A DNA stretch of 64,000 nt from Sulfitobacter donghicola DSW-25 = KCTC 12864 = JCM 14565 (lineage in GTDB: Bacteria; Pseudomonadota; Alphaproteobacteria; Rhodobacterales; Rhodobacteraceae), in the NCBI RefSeq assembly GCF_000622405.1, contig NZ_JASF01000005.1, forward strand, positions 3,162,001-3,226,000, in the 5' to 3' direction. The translations under genes were made by a program, and so were the position numbers. Position 1 is the first letter of the stretch. Each line of letters begins with the position of its first letter. Shown here in pieces: positions 8,889-18,554 of the stretch. The notes below the pieces were generated by a model. That model searched no databases and was not told the DNA's origin. It worked only from the letters and a program-made list of their open reading frames with translations.

Positions 8889-9539
8889 ATGACACAAAAA
8901 ATATTTGCGGAACTCGTCGGCACTGCGATGCTGCTTATCTCGGTTATTGGATCGGGGATCATGGGCGTTGAATTGGCCCAAGGGAATGACGCGATTGCGC
9001 TGCTGGCCAATGCGATCGCCACCGGCTGTATGTTGTTTGTCATCATCACCGTCCTTGGCCACCGATCAGGCGCCCACTTTAACCCCGCTGTCAGCTTTGC
9101 CTTCTTCCTACGAGGAGAGCTGACATTTGTGACTTTTGCGAGCTTTGTCATCGCTCAGGTTGTGGGTGGCGTTTTGGGGGTATGGGCTGCGCATATTATG
9201 TTTGATCTGCCTGTTCTTCAGGTGAGCCAAACCTTGCACCGCACTGGTGGGGCGCAGTGGTTCTCGGAAATTCTTGCGACTTTGGGCCTGCTGTTTGTCA
9301 TCTTTGGCGGCATCCACGTGGGGAAAAAGGCGGTCCCGACTCTGGTTGCGCTATATATCACTGGCGCTTATTGGTTCACATCCTCCACCAGCTTTGCCAA
9401 CCCTGCGGTAACTTTTGCACGTGGCTGGTCAGATACCTTTGCGGGCATCTACCCCGGTCACATCGCAATGTTTATCGTGATGCAGTTGATCGCCGTGCTC
9501 ATCGGGCATTTCACCCTAGGGCCATTGTTAGACGAGTGA
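8889..9539 (+). CDS. MIP/aquaporin family channel, AqpS-like
   Basis: This 216-residue membrane channel has six predicted helices and two NPA boxes: HFNPAVSFAFF with Asn near residue 65 and FANPAVTFARGWSDTFAGI with Asn near residue 171. The arginine after the second box is the selectivity-filter Arg. The sequence around the second box (SSTSFANPAVT, SDTFAGI) resembles AqpS-type channels, which in rhizobia are found in arsenic-resistance operons. No ars gene is adjacent here, so water, glycerol or other small neutral solutes are equally possible. The end overlaps the convergent XRE regulator by 12 bases. Confidence 0.88.
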   Translation: MTQKIFAELVGTAMLLISVIGSGIMGVELAQGNDAIALLANAIATGCMLFVIITVLGHRSGAHFNPAVSFAFFLRGELTFVTFASFVIAQVVGGVLGVWAAHIMFDLPVLQVSQTLHRTGGAQWFSEILATLGLLFVIFGGIHVGKKAVPTLVALYITGAYWFTSSTSFANPAVTFARGWSDTFAGIYPGHIAMFIVMQLIAVLIGHFTLGPLLDE

Positions 9540-10151
9540 TGTGACCCAGAGGATCGTCGCATCCTCATCCGAAGTCGAGATCACATTATGCCCCATGGCA
9601 GCGTCGTAATAGGCGCTGTCGCCCCGCCGCATTTCGATCGGTTCGTAAAACTCGGTATAGAGCTTAATAACCCCCGTCAGAACATATAGAAATTCTTCGC
9701 CGTCATGGCGCACCCAGCCGTCGAATTCCTCCATCTGGCGGGCGCGGATACGGGCGCGATAAGGCAGCATGTTCTTTTTGCGCAGACTGTCCGCCAGCAG
9801 CTCGTGTTCATAGGTGGCAGTGGCTTGCGCGGCCCCTTCGCCTGATTTTGTCACGGCCATGCGGCCATTGATCTGCTCAGCCGCGGGCGGCGTAAACAGC
9901 TGAGGCACGGATATTTCCAACCCTACAGCCAGCTTTTTCAACGCGTCATAGGTCGGTGACATCTGCGCGTTTTCGATTTTCGACAGGGTCGAGCGGGCCA
10001 GCCCAGCTTGGCTTGCGGCTTGTTCAAGCGTCCACCCCCGCGCCTTGCGCAATTCGCGAACACGTGCCCCCAAATCAACCGGAGGTACGGTATGGGCCGC
10101 ACCGTCTTCGCGGGCGATCTGAATCATGGATTTAGCTGGATCATTTGTCAT
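9528..10151 (-). CDS. XRE-family transcriptional regulator with C-terminal cupin domain
   Basis: The 207-residue protein has an N-terminal helix-turn-helix (RVRELRKARGWTLEQAASQAG, then STLSKIENAQMSPTYDAL; about residues 27-85) and a C-terminal cupin domain (YRARIRARQM, GEEFLYVLTG, RRGDSAYYDAAMGH). This architecture is common in one-component regulators of amine, amino-acid or carbon catabolism, with the cupin sensing a small ligand. I chose the ATG at 10151, but an ATG at 10217 is also in frame; neither has a strong ribosome site. It is divergent from an acyl-CoA ligase/DsbA-like pair, which is its likeliest target. The ligand is unknown. Confidence 0.88.
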   Translation of the reverse strand: MTNDPAKSMIQIAREDGAAHTVPPVDLGARVRELRKARGWTLEQAASQAGLARSTLSKIENAQMSPTYDALKKLAVGLEISVPQLFTPPAAEQINGRMAVTKSGEGAAQATATYEHELLADSLRKKNMLPYRARIRARQMEEFDGWVRHDGEEFLYVLTGVIKLYTEFYEPIEMRRGDSAYYDAAMGHNVISTSDEDATILWVTSLV

Positions 10152-10215
10152 AGCGGTTGGTATAGCCGCGCGGCCTGCGCCTTGCAACGCGCAGCGCTGC
10201 GGGTTAGCGATAGCC

Positions 10216-11718
10216 ATGCTGTCAATTTTCGATCAAGGCCCACCGCCGCCCTGCCCTTCACCGTTCAATATGGCGGCTCATGTTCTGGGAAAAGCGCAGG
10301 CAGTTCCTGAAAAGGTTGCCCTTTGCGTATTAGGTGAAAAAGACTGGACTTACAGCGCATTAGAAGCCGCCGTTCTGGGAACCGCAACAGGCCTGTTATC
10401 CGCAGGGGCGGTTGCGGGGGATCGCATTTTGATGCGGCTTGGCAATACGGTTGATTTCCCCCTTGCCTATCTTGGCGCGCTTGCTGCTGGGATGGTGCCT
10501 GTCCCGACGGCATCAGCGCTGACCGAGCGCGAAGTTGCCCCGATGATCGCAACTTTGTCGCCAAAGCTGATCCTGCGCGACCCTTCTGTTGCCTGCCCCG
10601 ATGATCCGCGGATCATCGAGCTTGATCCTCTGCGCCAAATGCGCAGCCTTCCCCCAGCGCGTTATCATATGGGTGATCCCGAGCGGGCTGGATATATCAT
10701 CTATACGTCGGGCACCTCTGGCAAACCGCGCGCTGTTGTACACGCCCACCGCGCCATCTGGGCGCGCAAAATGATGCATAGCGGCTGGTACGGGCTGGAC
10801 AGCAATGATCGCATGCTGCACGCGGGGGCGTTCAACTGGACCTATACACTGGGCACGGGGCTGATGGACCCTTGGACCGTTGGCGCAACGGCGATCATTC
10901 CCGCGCCAAACACGGCAGCCACCGAATTACCCAAGCTCATCCAAGAAAACAATGCCACGATTTTCGCCGCAGCGCCTGGTGTGTATCGGCAATTGCTTCA
11001 ACAGACCGACATCCCCCCAATGCCCAGCCTGCGCCATGGCCTTAGCGCTGGTGAAAAACTGCCGCCCGCGATTTGTGCCCGCTGGGAAGAGGCAACCGGA
11101 ACCGCCGTTTATGAAGCCTACGGCATGTCGGAATGTTCGACCTTTATCTCGGCCTCGCCCGACCATCCTGTTTCGTCCACCGTTTTGGGCCGCCCCCAAC
11201 AGGGTCGCCATATCGCATTGCTAGATCACAACGGCCCCGTTGCGTTAGGCCAAGAAGGTACAATCGCCGTTCACCGCAGTGATCCTGGATTAATGTTGGC
11301 CTATCTGGACGCGCCAGAAGAAACCGCCGCCAAGATGCAAGGCGATTGGTTTTTGACAGGCGATCAGGGCAGCATGGATGCTGATTTCCAAATCACCTAT
11401 TTGGGCCGCAACGACGATATGATGAATGCGGGCGGCTTTCGTGTTTCCCCTGTTGAGGTCGAGGCCTGTCTGGCGCGATTTGATGGCATCACAGCCGTTG
11501 GTGCCGCAGAAGTGATGGTGAAAGAGGACGTCAGCGTGATCGCCGCCTTCTATACCGCCCCATCCCCCCTAGACGAAGACGCGCTGCGCAGTTATGCCAG
11601 CGCCAACTTGGCGCGCTATAAACAGCCGCGCCTGTTCATTCATTTGCCAGAGCTGCCCATGGGCGCAAACGGCAAGATTTTGCGCCGATCGCTGCGCCAG
11701 CACTACGAGGCCCCCTGA
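10216..11718 (+). CDS. AMP-dependent acyl-CoA synthetase/ligase (class I adenylate-forming)
   Basis: This 500-residue enzyme carries the core motifs in order: the P-loop-like YIIYTSGTSGKPRAVVH near residue 160, EAYGMSECSTF near residue 300, LTGDQG near residue 380, LGRNDDMMNAGGFRVSPVEVE near residue 397 (hinge and CoA binding) and ANGKILRR near residue 487 with the catalytic lysine. It activates a carboxylic acid to an acyl-CoA. Overall shape resembles benzoate/short-chain acyl-CoA ligases, but the substrate is not readable. The next gene starts at its last base (TGATG), so the two are coupled. The ATG at 10216 overlaps, as CATG, the alternative start of the divergent regulator. Confidence 0.88.
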   Translation: MLSIFDQGPPPPCPSPFNMAAHVLGKAQAVPEKVALCVLGEKDWTYSALEAAVLGTATGLLSAGAVAGDRILMRLGNTVDFPLAYLGALAAGMVPVPTASALTEREVAPMIATLSPKLILRDPSVACPDDPRIIELDPLRQMRSLPPARYHMGDPERAGYIIYTSGTSGKPRAVVHAHRAIWARKMMHSGWYGLDSNDRMLHAGAFNWTYTLGTGLMDPWTVGATAIIPAPNTAATELPKLIQENNATIFAAAPGVYRQLLQQTDIPPMPSLRHGLSAGEKLPPAICARWEEATGTAVYEAYGMSECSTFISASPDHPVSSTVLGRPQQGRHIALLDHNGPVALGQEGTIAVHRSDPGLMLAYLDAPEETAAKMQGDWFLTGDQGSMDADFQITYLGRNDDMMNAGGFRVSPVEVEACLARFDGITAVGAAEVMVKEDVSVIAAFYTAPSPLDEDALRSYASANLARYKQPRLFIHLPELPMGANGKILRRSLRQHYEAP

Positions 11719-12359
11719 TGACCAATTCGATCAAGCTAGATATCATGTCCGACCCGATCTGCCCTTGGTGCTATATCGGCAAGGCGCATCTGGACCGCGC
11801 CTTGGCCGCGCATCCCGATCATCCGTTTCTGATCGAATGGCACCCCTTTCAGCTAAACCCTGACATGCCCGCCGAAGGCATGGGCCGCCGCGCCTATCTA
11901 GAGGGTAAGTTCGGTGGCAAAGAAGGCGCCGTGCGCGCCTATGCGCCCGTTGTCGAACACGCAGAGAAAGCTGGCCTGAACATCAACTTTGAAGGGATGC
12001 AGCGCACCCCAAACACGTTGAACGCCCACCGCCTGATCCACTGGGCGGGCATTGAGGGGCGCCAGACCGCCGCCGTTTCCGCCCTGTTCAAAGCCTATTT
12101 CGTTGATACCCGCGATATTGGCGATACCGAAGTGCTGACCGATATTGCAGATAGTATCGAAATGGATGCCTCTGTTGTGGCGCGTTTGTTGGCGACTGAC
12201 GAAGATATGCAAGCCATCCGTGACCGCGATGCGCATAGCCGGCAGATGGGCATCAACTCGGTCCCGACCTTTATCGTGGGGGGCCGCCACGCCGTGCCTG
12301 GCGCACAACCACCCGAGCTATGGGCCAAGGTCATCGCCGAAGTCACTCAAGAATCCTGA
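11718..12359 (+). CDS. DsbA-family (FrnE-like) oxidoreductase
   Basis: This 213-residue thioredoxin-fold protein has DPICPWCYIGK near the start (C15-P-W-C18) and the cis-proline segment GINSVPTFIVGG near residue 177. FrnE/2-hydroxychromene-2-carboxylate isomerase-like proteins of this type are cytoplasmic thiol oxidoreductases with no signal peptide, as here. The start overlaps the ligase stop by one base, so it is co-translated with it. A joint role in metabolism of an aromatic or other acid is possible, but FrnE-like proteins also act in oxidative stress; the sequence does not decide. Confidence 0.9.
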   Translation: MTNSIKLDIMSDPICPWCYIGKAHLDRALAAHPDHPFLIEWHPFQLNPDMPAEGMGRRAYLEGKFGGKEGAVRAYAPVVEHAEKAGLNINFEGMQRTPNTLNAHRLIHWAGIEGRQTAAVSALFKAYFVDTRDIGDTEVLTDIADSIEMDASVVARLLATDEDMQAIRDRDAHSRQMGINSVPTFIVGGRHAVPGAQPPELWAKVIAEVTQES

Positions 12360-12443
12360 CCTGTTGCACAATCGCCGCAATGCGATGTGCCTTGGCATTA
12401 TCCGCTAGGATAACCCGCCTGACTGCCATAGAATCTTGGTTAA

Positions 12444-12584
12444 GAGGCAAAAAGCCTCATGAATAATAATACCTATGAGCAGGTATGCAGGCAGTGATCA
12501 GGTTTACGTTCCATCGGGACGCCCCCTTTCCGTTCAAAGAGCGACGTATGCGTCGCGCTACCGCTCATGTCGTGCATTTGCACG
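12444..12584. other. Cluster of four short perfect inverted repeats before the TagD-like gene
   Basis: The 257-base gap 12360-12616 holds GAGGC/GCCTC (12444-12458), ATACCT/AGGTAT (12469-12486), GCGACG/CGTCGC with loop TATG (12541-12556) and CGTGCA/TGCACG with loop TT (12571-12584). None is followed by a convincing T-run. They may be a structured leader of the downstream gene, an RNA gene, or operators. I could not match a known riboswitch. Confidence 0.4.
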
Positions 12585-12616
12585 GGGTTTGGTGAATTGA
12601 GAAAGGCTTTGCTATT

Positions 12617-13048
12617 ATGATGTCCCCTATGTCTTCGCGTGTTGTGCTGACCTATGGATCGTTTGATCTGTTTCATCAGGGCCATGCGCGATTGCTTCAA
12701 CGCCTTTCTATGTTGGGGTCCGAACTGATCGTGGGATGTTCTACTGATGCCTATAACGAAAAAATGGGTGTGCCATCGGTCACCTCATATGCACAGCGCC
12801 GGTTGATGCTGGAAAGCTGCCGTTTCGTCAGCCGCGTCATCGCCGAGCAGGACTGGAACCAGAAATACACCGATATCGTGAATTATAACGTTTCGGTCTT
12901 TGCCATGGGCGAAGATTGGAGAGGCCAGTTTGACCATTTTGAGGACGTCACACAGGTGGTCTATGTGCCGCGTGCGGAAATCATCGGTGCCCGTCGCCCT
13001 TTCCATGCGGTGCCACAACCCTCGCTAAAGGTGGCCTCGGGGTATTAA
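12617..13048 (+). CDS. Adenylyltransferase/cytidylyltransferase family protein (TagD-like)
   Basis: This small 143-residue nucleotidyltransferase has the signature GSFDLFHQGHARLL near the N-terminus, with the HxxH pair at about residues 20-23. The second motif, usually RTxGISTT in cytidylyltransferases, appears here as the divergent GARRPFHAVPQP. The overall pattern resembles glycerol-3-phosphate cytidylyltransferase (TagD), but the altered C-terminal motif makes the substrate uncertain. AGAAAGG lies about 10 bases before the ATG at 12617; ATGs at 12620 and 12629 are alternatives. It stands alone, with no teichoic-acid or capsule genes nearby. Confidence 0.8.
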   Translation: MMSPMSSRVVLTYGSFDLFHQGHARLLQRLSMLGSELIVGCSTDAYNEKMGVPSVTSYAQRRLMLESCRFVSRVIAEQDWNQKYTDIVNYNVSVFAMGEDWRGQFDHFEDVTQVVYVPRAEIIGARRPFHAVPQPSLKVASGY

Positions 13049-13137
13049 CCTCGCGTTACCGATTGCCTCTTTTGAAACGCGAAGATACTGCTGACTAAGA
13101 ATTCCTTTTATTTTTTGATCAGCTATCGGAGCGCGGC

Positions 13138-14358
13138 GTGCCCCCTTCCTCAGATTCCTTCAAAATGGGCCGGACCGAGTTCGTCGCCCTAATGGCCATG
13201 ATGATGGCGGCGATTGCATTCTCTATCGATTCAATTTTGCCAGCCCTGCCGACCATTGCCGCCGAACTCTCCCCCGACGCGCCTCAGCAAGCGCCGCTTA
13301 TCCTCAGCATGTTCCTTTTGGGGCTGGGGGTTGGCACATTTTTCACAGGCCCCCTTTCTGACGCCTATGGCCGCAAGCCGCTAATCCTGTTTGCCAGCGG
13401 GCTTTATATCCTCGGCGCTGCCGTGGCTTGGGCAGCGCAAAGCCTAGAGGTCATTCTATTTGCGCGTGTTCTTCAGGGGTTGGGGGCCTCTGGGCCACGG
13501 GTTGTTTCGATTGCGATCGTTCGCGACCGCTTTGCGGGGCGACAGATGGCTCAGGTTGTCTCCATTATCATGATGATCTTTACCTTGGTGCCAGCGGTTG
13601 CACCTTTGTTGGGTGAATTCATCATCCATTTGACTGGCTGGCGCGGCATCTTCCTGTCCTTCATCCTTTTTGCAGTCATCATTTGCGTCTGGATGTCCTT
13701 TCGACTGCCTGAAACGCTCCCCGTTGAAGACCGCCGCCCAATGCGCCTGACGTTGATGTTTTCTGCGGTCAAAGAAATGGCAAAACACCAAGTTGTTCGA
13801 TTGTCGATCTTTGTGCAGACATTGATCATGGGCTGCCTGTTCCTCACGCTCATGCTGGTTCAACAGGTGTATGACCTTGTCTATGCGCGGGCGGATGAGT
13901 TTCCCTATTGGTTCTTCTTAGTCGCCATTTTATCGGGAAGCGCGGGCCTGCTGAATGCTTTGCTGGTTGTTCGGTTCGGCATGTATCGCCTTGTGACCCT
14001 TGCCTTGGCGTTCCAAATCCTCTTCTCAGGAGCCTTTGTCCTGTTTGATCTGGGCGCGGGACCCTATGGGTTTTTCTTCTTCGTCTTCTGGCAAACCACT
14101 ATTTTCTTTCAGGCTGGAATGACATTGGGCAATCTGAACGCCCTCGCGATGGAGCCGATGGGCCATATCGCGGGCATGGCTGCCTCGGTTATTGGTGCGC
14201 TTTCTACTGTTGGTGCAGTGCTGATTTCTGGCCCGCTTGGAACAATGATCCATGGTGACGAACGGCTGTTAGCGGCGTGCGTGTTTGTGCTGGCCTTTGT
14301 GGGCTGTCTAACAATGTTGTGGATGGGCAGAGCCCTGAAAAAGCAGGCGGTAGGGTAA
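13138..14358 (+). CDS. Bcr/CflA-type multidrug efflux MFS transporter
   Basis: This 406-residue protein has about 12 hydrophobic helices and the MFS motif A, GPLSDAYGRKPLIL, after the second helix. The opening FVALMAMMMAAIAFSIDSILPALP resembles Bcr/CflA drug-proton antiporters. The start is GTG at 13138 with CGGAG seven bases upstream. It probably exports toxic small molecules; the substrate is unknown. It ends ten bases before the convergent mfd gene, with no evident terminator between them. Confidence 0.87.
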   Translation: MPPSSDSFKMGRTEFVALMAMMMAAIAFSIDSILPALPTIAAELSPDAPQQAPLILSMFLLGLGVGTFFTGPLSDAYGRKPLILFASGLYILGAAVAWAAQSLEVILFARVLQGLGASGPRVVSIAIVRDRFAGRQMAQVVSIIMMIFTLVPAVAPLLGEFIIHLTGWRGIFLSFILFAVIICVWMSFRLPETLPVEDRRPMRLTLMFSAVKEMAKHQVVRLSIFVQTLIMGCLFLTLMLVQQVYDLVYARADEFPYWFFLVAILSGSAGLLNALLVVRFGMYRLVTLALAFQILFSGAFVLFDLGAGPYGFFFFVFWQTTIFFQAGMTLGNLNALAMEPMGHIAGMAASVIGALSTVGAVLISGPLGTMIHGDERLLAACVFVLAFVGCLTMLWMGRALKKQAVG

Positions 14359-14367
14359 AGCAGCCGC

Positions 14368-17300
14368 TTAAGGCGTTTTCGCCTTTTTCTTGGCTGCTTT
14401 TTCTTTTGCGACAACATGTTCTGCCAGATCACGGGCGATGGAAAACGCACCCTTAATCTTATCCGTGTCCGATTTCCAATCGCGGCGCACAACGATCTTG
14501 TTGTCTTTTACCTTGGCCAGCCCACGCTGATCCTGAATGAACTGGACCAGCCCTTCGGGTGAGGCGAATTTATCGTTGTGGAACTGGATCGTTGCGCCCT
14601 TTGGGCCCCCGTCGAGCTTTGATATCCCTGCCCGTTTACACATGGCTTTGATCCGCACGACCAACATCAGCGTGTTTACTTCGCGTGGCAGTTTACCAAA
14701 ACGGTCGATCAGCTCGGCCGCGAAACCTTCCAGCTCGACCTTTTTGGTCAGCTCTGACAGGCGACGGTATAGGCCTAGGCGCACATCAAGGTCGGGCACA
14801 TAGTCATCAGGGATCAGCACAGGCACGCCCAGATTGATCTGCGGCGCCCATTGGCCATCGCTATCCACCACGCCTTCCAACTCACCCGAGCGGATTTTGG
14901 AAATCGCTTCTTCGAGCATGGATTGGTACAGTTCAAACCCGACATCACGCATCTGGCCTGATTGCTCTTCGCCCAGCAGGTTCCCTGCCCCGCGAATATC
15001 CATATCCTGAGACGCCAGCGTAAACCCAGCGCCCAACGTGTCGAGCGATCCGATCACACGCAGACGCTTTTCTGCTGTGGCGGTCAGCTTTTCCCGTGGC
15101 TTGGTCGTCAGATAGGCGTAGGCGCGGGTTTTTGATCGGCCAACGCGCCCTCTGATCTGATAAAGCTGCGCAAGGCCGAACATATCGGCACGGTGCACAA
15201 TCATCGTGTTTGCGGTTGGGATATCCAGACCGCTTTCCACAATTGTTGTGGCCAGCAACACGTCAAAGCTGCCGTCATAAAAGGCGTTCATGCGCTCATC
15301 CAGCTCGCCCGCGGCCATCTGGCCATGAGCAACAACATAGGTGAGCTCGGGCAGTTGCTCTTTCAGGAAGGCTTCGATCTCGGGCAGATCGCTGATCCGA
15401 GGCACCACATAAAAGGACTGGCCGCCACGGTAATGTTCACGCAGCAAGGCTTCGCGCAGGGTGACCGCGTCAAACTCGCTCACATAGGTGCGGATGCTCA
15501 GGCGATCCACCGGAGGCGTGCCGATGATGCTAAGGTCACGCACCCCCGTCAGCGATAGCTGCAGCGTGCGCGGGATCGGCGTGGCCGTCAGCGTCAGCAC
15601 GTGAACATCTGTGCGCATCGACTTTAGCCGCTCTTTGTGGCCCACGCCAAAATGCTGCTCTTCGTCGATAACCAACAGGCCCAGGTCTTTGAATTTGATC
15701 GTTTTTGCCAACAAAGCATGGGTGCCGATGACGATATCCACCGTGCCTTTGGCAATGCCGTCACGGGTTGATGCGGCCTCTTTCGCAGTGACAAAACGGC
15801 TTAGCTGGCGCACCTCAATCGGAAAGCCGCGAAACCTTTCTGCAAAGCTTTTGTAATGCTGACGCGCCAGCAGTGTCGTTGGCGCGATCACGGCCACCTG
15901 AACACCAGACATCGCCGCCACAAAGGCCGCGCGCATCGCCACCTCGGTTTTGCCAAAGCCCACATCCCCGACAACAAGGCGATCCATCGGATTGCCCGAG
16001 GTCAGATCGTCAATCACATCGCCAATCGCGCTCAGCTGATCATCCGTTTCCTGATACGGGAAGCGCGCTGAAAACGCATCCCACATGCCCTCTGGCGGTT
16101 CCAGAACGGGCGCACGGCGCAAAGCGCGTTCCGCAGCGATCCGGATCAACTTATCCGCCATTTCGCGAATGCGCTCTTTCAGCTTGGCCTTTTTCGACTG
16201 CCAAGCACCGCCGCCCAGTTTATCCAGCAGCCCCTCTTCGTGGCCATATTTGCTGAGCAATTCGATGTTTTCGACAGGCAGATACAGCTTTGAAGCTTCG
16301 GCATATTCCAGCACCAGACATTCATGGGCGGCCCCAACGGCCGTGACCACCTCCATGCCCAGATAGCGGCCAATCCCGTGATCGACATGCACCACCAGAT
16401 CATTCGGCGTAAGGCTTTGAACCTCAGAGAGGAAGTTTTCCGCCCGTTTCTTGCGTTTTGGGCGGCGGATCAGGCGATCGCCCAGTACATCCTGCTCAGA
16501 GATAACCGTCAGGCGCTCGGCATCACCAGCCTTACCCAAAGGCGCCTCAAACCCGTGTTCCAGCGCCCAAACCGCCAGATGCAAGCCCCGCCTGCCTATA
16601 CGTGTGGCATTCGGGATCGGAATTGCCTCGGCGAGGCCTTCTTCTTCGATTAACCCTGTCAGACGTTCACGCGCGCCCTCGGAATAGCTGGCGATCAGAA
16701 CCGGACCCAGCTCTAGCTTTGCTTTAATGTGAGATGCCAAGGCACCGAAAAGACTGATACTTTCTTGCTGCCGCTCTGGAGAGAAGTTGCGGCCAATGCG
16801 CCCGTCGGCGTCCAATGCATTCGGACCCGTCGGCTGGGGCAAAGAGGCAAGCTGCAGCACGCGGCGATCCGCAATCGCCGCTTCCCACGCTGCATCATCT
16901 AGGTACAGCCCCTCAGCGGGTGCTGGTTTATAGACGCTGTCCATTTTTGAGCGGTTGGCCATCGCGATTTTGCGCGTCTCGTATTGGTCCGCAACGCTGT
17001 CCCAGCGCGCCAAACGCATCGGCGTTAGCTGGTCATCCAGTGTGACAGTGGCCTCGGGCAGATAATCAAACAGCGTTTCCAGCTTGTCGTAATACAACGA
17101 CAGCCAATGTTCGGCGCCTTGATGTTTGCGCCCCGCCGAGATCGCCTCATACAGCGGGTCATCCGACCCCGCCGCGCCAAATTCGATGCGATAGTTCTGC
17201 CGGAAACGGGTGATCGCGGCCTCGTCCAGAATAACCTCAGAGACGGGCGCAAGTTCGACCAGATCCAGCTTTTCGGTGGTGCGTTGCGTTGCAGGGTCAA

Positions 17301-17862
17301 AACGGCGCGCCCCGTCCAGCACATCTCCGAACAGGTCCAATCGCACAGGGCCCAAATCACCGGGTGGGAAAATATCAATGATGCCACCGCGCACGGCGTA
17401 ATCGCCCGGCTCCATCACCGTTGGGCTTTGCACAAACCCCATGCGCACCAAAAAGGCGCGCAGCCCCTTTTCATCTACGCGCCCGCCAACGCTGGCGCTC
17501 CATGCTGCGTCGCGCAGGATATCGCGTGCCGGCACGCGCTGTGTCGCCGCGCCAAGAGTGGTGAGCAGGATAAACCGGCTGGGCATCCCATGCACCAGCC
17601 CCGCAAGCGTTGCCATACGCTGCGCCGAGATATCCGCATTGGGCGAAACACGATCATAGGGCAGGCAATCCCACCCCGGAAAGACGATCACGGGCATATC
17701 CGGCGCGAAAAAGCGCAGCGCCTCTTGCATCGCGGCCATGCGTTTGTCGTCGCGGGCAACATGGATCAAGGGCGCTGAGGATTTCTCCGCCTCGGCCAGC
17801 AGCAGCTTTGCGTCAAACCCTTCGGGTGCGCCAGATAGCGTAATATGCGTAGCGGTTTTCAT
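14368..17862 (-). CDS. mfd: Transcription-repair coupling factor Mfd
   Basis: This 1164-residue protein has the full Mfd layout: an N-terminal UvrB-like module, the RNA-polymerase interaction domain around residues 470-560 ([14 protein letters not shown]), the helicase Walker A ([12 protein letters not shown]) near residue 635, the DEEQ box ([12 protein letters not shown]) near residue 735, the motif VI region (QIRGRVGRS) and the C-terminal regulatory domain. It removes RNA polymerase stalled at DNA lesions and recruits UvrA. The end is Lys/Ala-rich. The length is normal. The small membrane protein upstream reads in the same direction with a 33-base gap and may be co-transcribed. Confidence 0.97.
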   Translation of the reverse strand: MKTATHITLSGAPEGFDAKLLLAEAEKSSAPLIHVARDDKRMAAMQEALRFFAPDMPVIVFPGWDCLPYDRVSPNADISAQRMATLAGLVHGMPSRFILLTTLGAATQRVPARDILRDAAWSASVGGRVDEKGLRAFLVRMGFVQSPTVMEPGDYAVRGGIIDIFPPGDLGPVRLDLFGDVLDGARRFDPATQRTTEKLDLVELAPVSEVILDEAAITRFRQNYRIEFGAAGSDDPLYEAISAGRKHQGAEHWLSLYYDKLETLFDYLPEATVTLDDQLTPMRLARWDSVADQYETRKIAMANRSKMDSVYKPAPAEGLYLDDAAWEAAIADRRVLQLASLPQPTGPNALDADGRIGRNFSPERQQESISLFGALASHIKAKLELGPVLIASYSEGARERLTGLIEEEGLAEAIPIPNATRIGRRGLHLAVWALEHGFEAPLGKAGDAERLTVISEQDVLGDRLIRRPKRKKRAENFLSEVQSLTPNDLVVHVDHGIGRYLGMEVVTAVGAAHECLVLEYAEASKLYLPVENIELLSKYGHEEGLLDKLGGGAWQSKKAKLKERIREMADKLIRIAAERALRRAPVLEPPEGMWDAFSARFPYQETDDQLSAIGDVIDDLTSGNPMDRLVVGDVGFGKTEVAMRAAFVAAMSGVQVAVIAPTTLLARQHYKSFAERFRGFPIEVRQLSRFVTAKEAASTRDGIAKGTVDIVIGTHALLAKTIKFKDLGLLVIDEEQHFGVGHKERLKSMRTDVHVLTLTATPIPRTLQLSLTGVRDLSIIGTPPVDRLSIRTYVSEFDAVTLREALLREHYRGGQSFYVVPRISDLPEIEAFLKEQLPELTYVVAHGQMAAGELDERMNAFYDGSFDVLLATTIVESGLDIPTANTMIVHRADMFGLAQLYQIRGRVGRSKTRAYAYLTTKPREKLTATAEKRLRVIGSLDTLGAGFTLASQDMDIRGAGNLLGEEQSGQMRDVGFELYQSMLEEAISKIRSGELEGVVDSDGQWAPQINLGVPVLIPDDYVPDLDVRLGLYRRLSELTKKVELEGFAAELIDRFGKLPREVNTLMLVVRIKAMCKRAGISKLDGGPKGATIQFHNDKFASPEGLVQFIQDQRGLAKVKDNKIVVRRDWKSDTDKIKGAFSIARDLAEHVVAKEKAAKKKAKTP

Positions 17863-17895
17863 AAGCAGCGTGATGGGGTGATCGGCGTAAAACTG

Positions 17896-18423
17896 TCAAC
17901 CACCAAGAGGACCAACATTGATATTCTGATACATCCCCCACAGGGCGGTCACAAAAATCGAAACCATCCCGATGATTTGCGTATACAGACGGTGCCGCAT
18001 CAGCCGTTTTTGCAGCCTTTCGCCCCGCGCCTCTTCCTCTTGGATCAGGCGGGCCGTTGAAATGCTGACCAGCCCAACAAGCGATAGCGGAAAGGCCAGT
18101 AACATCAGGGATTGGGCAAATTCATTTCCGTAGATGAACCCCAACAGCCCCAACATGGTCAGGAAAAAACAGGCAAACCCCGCAATCCAAAGCCCAGAAA
18201 CCTGCGCGATAAACAACAATCTGTTGGAGTTGATCCGAACAAGATCTTCCAGATCAATCTCGGCCTGTCCGCCGTGGCGTTTGGCGCGCAGAACCATATC
18301 AAATGGCACCCCCAGCCCATAGTGGCTGGTCGTCGACCAAACAACGGCCAGAACAATCCAGAACCACAGGTTCGAGAAAGATCGCATGTCAATCAGTTCA
18401 AAAAGTGTATCGTACCAGTCCAA
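17896..18423 (-). CDS. Small inner-membrane protein of the Rhodobacteraceae-type family named 'component of SufBCD complex'
   Basis: The 175-residue protein starts MDWYDTLFELIDMRSFSNLW and has about four hydrophobic segments (residues 20-40, 75-100, 105-125 and 150-170), with a charged stretch RLIQEEEARGERLQKRL between the third and fourth. I recognise the N-terminal pattern from Rhodobacteraceae proteins that automatic annotation often calls a component of the SufBCD complex. Nothing in the sequence supports an iron-sulphur role, so I treat it as a membrane protein of unknown function. It lies upstream of mfd on the same strand. Confidence 0.75.
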   Translation of the reverse strand: MDWYDTLFELIDMRSFSNLWFWIVLAVVWSTTSHYGLGVPFDMVLRAKRHGGQAEIDLEDLVRINSNRLLFIAQVSGLWIAGFACFFLTMLGLLGFIYGNEFAQSLMLLAFPLSLVGLVSISTARLIQEEEARGERLQKRLMRHRLYTQIIGMVSIFVTALWGMYQNINVGPLGG

Positions 18424-18554
18424 AACATTTTTCCATACTACTCGCTCTACGTGTCATAGCCCGAGGCAGTTGCGATTCCCAGCCCCTCACAGCACTTGAG
18501 CGCAGTGGCGATACATGTCAATTCTAACGGGCCACATACCAAAGGAAAACCCCC

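Noticed and set aside
9528-10217. Start of the XRE-cupin gene at 10217
   Set aside because: The extra 22 residues precede the conserved domain and lack a ribosome site. I prefer 10151 but cannot exclude 10217.
12444-12458. Terminator after the DsbA-like gene
   Set aside because: The GAGGC/GCCTC hairpin is short and lacks a T-run in either direction.
17107-17778. 223-codon open frame on the plus strand
   Set aside because: It is antisense to the mfd N-terminus and rich in His/Arg/Ala with no domain signature.
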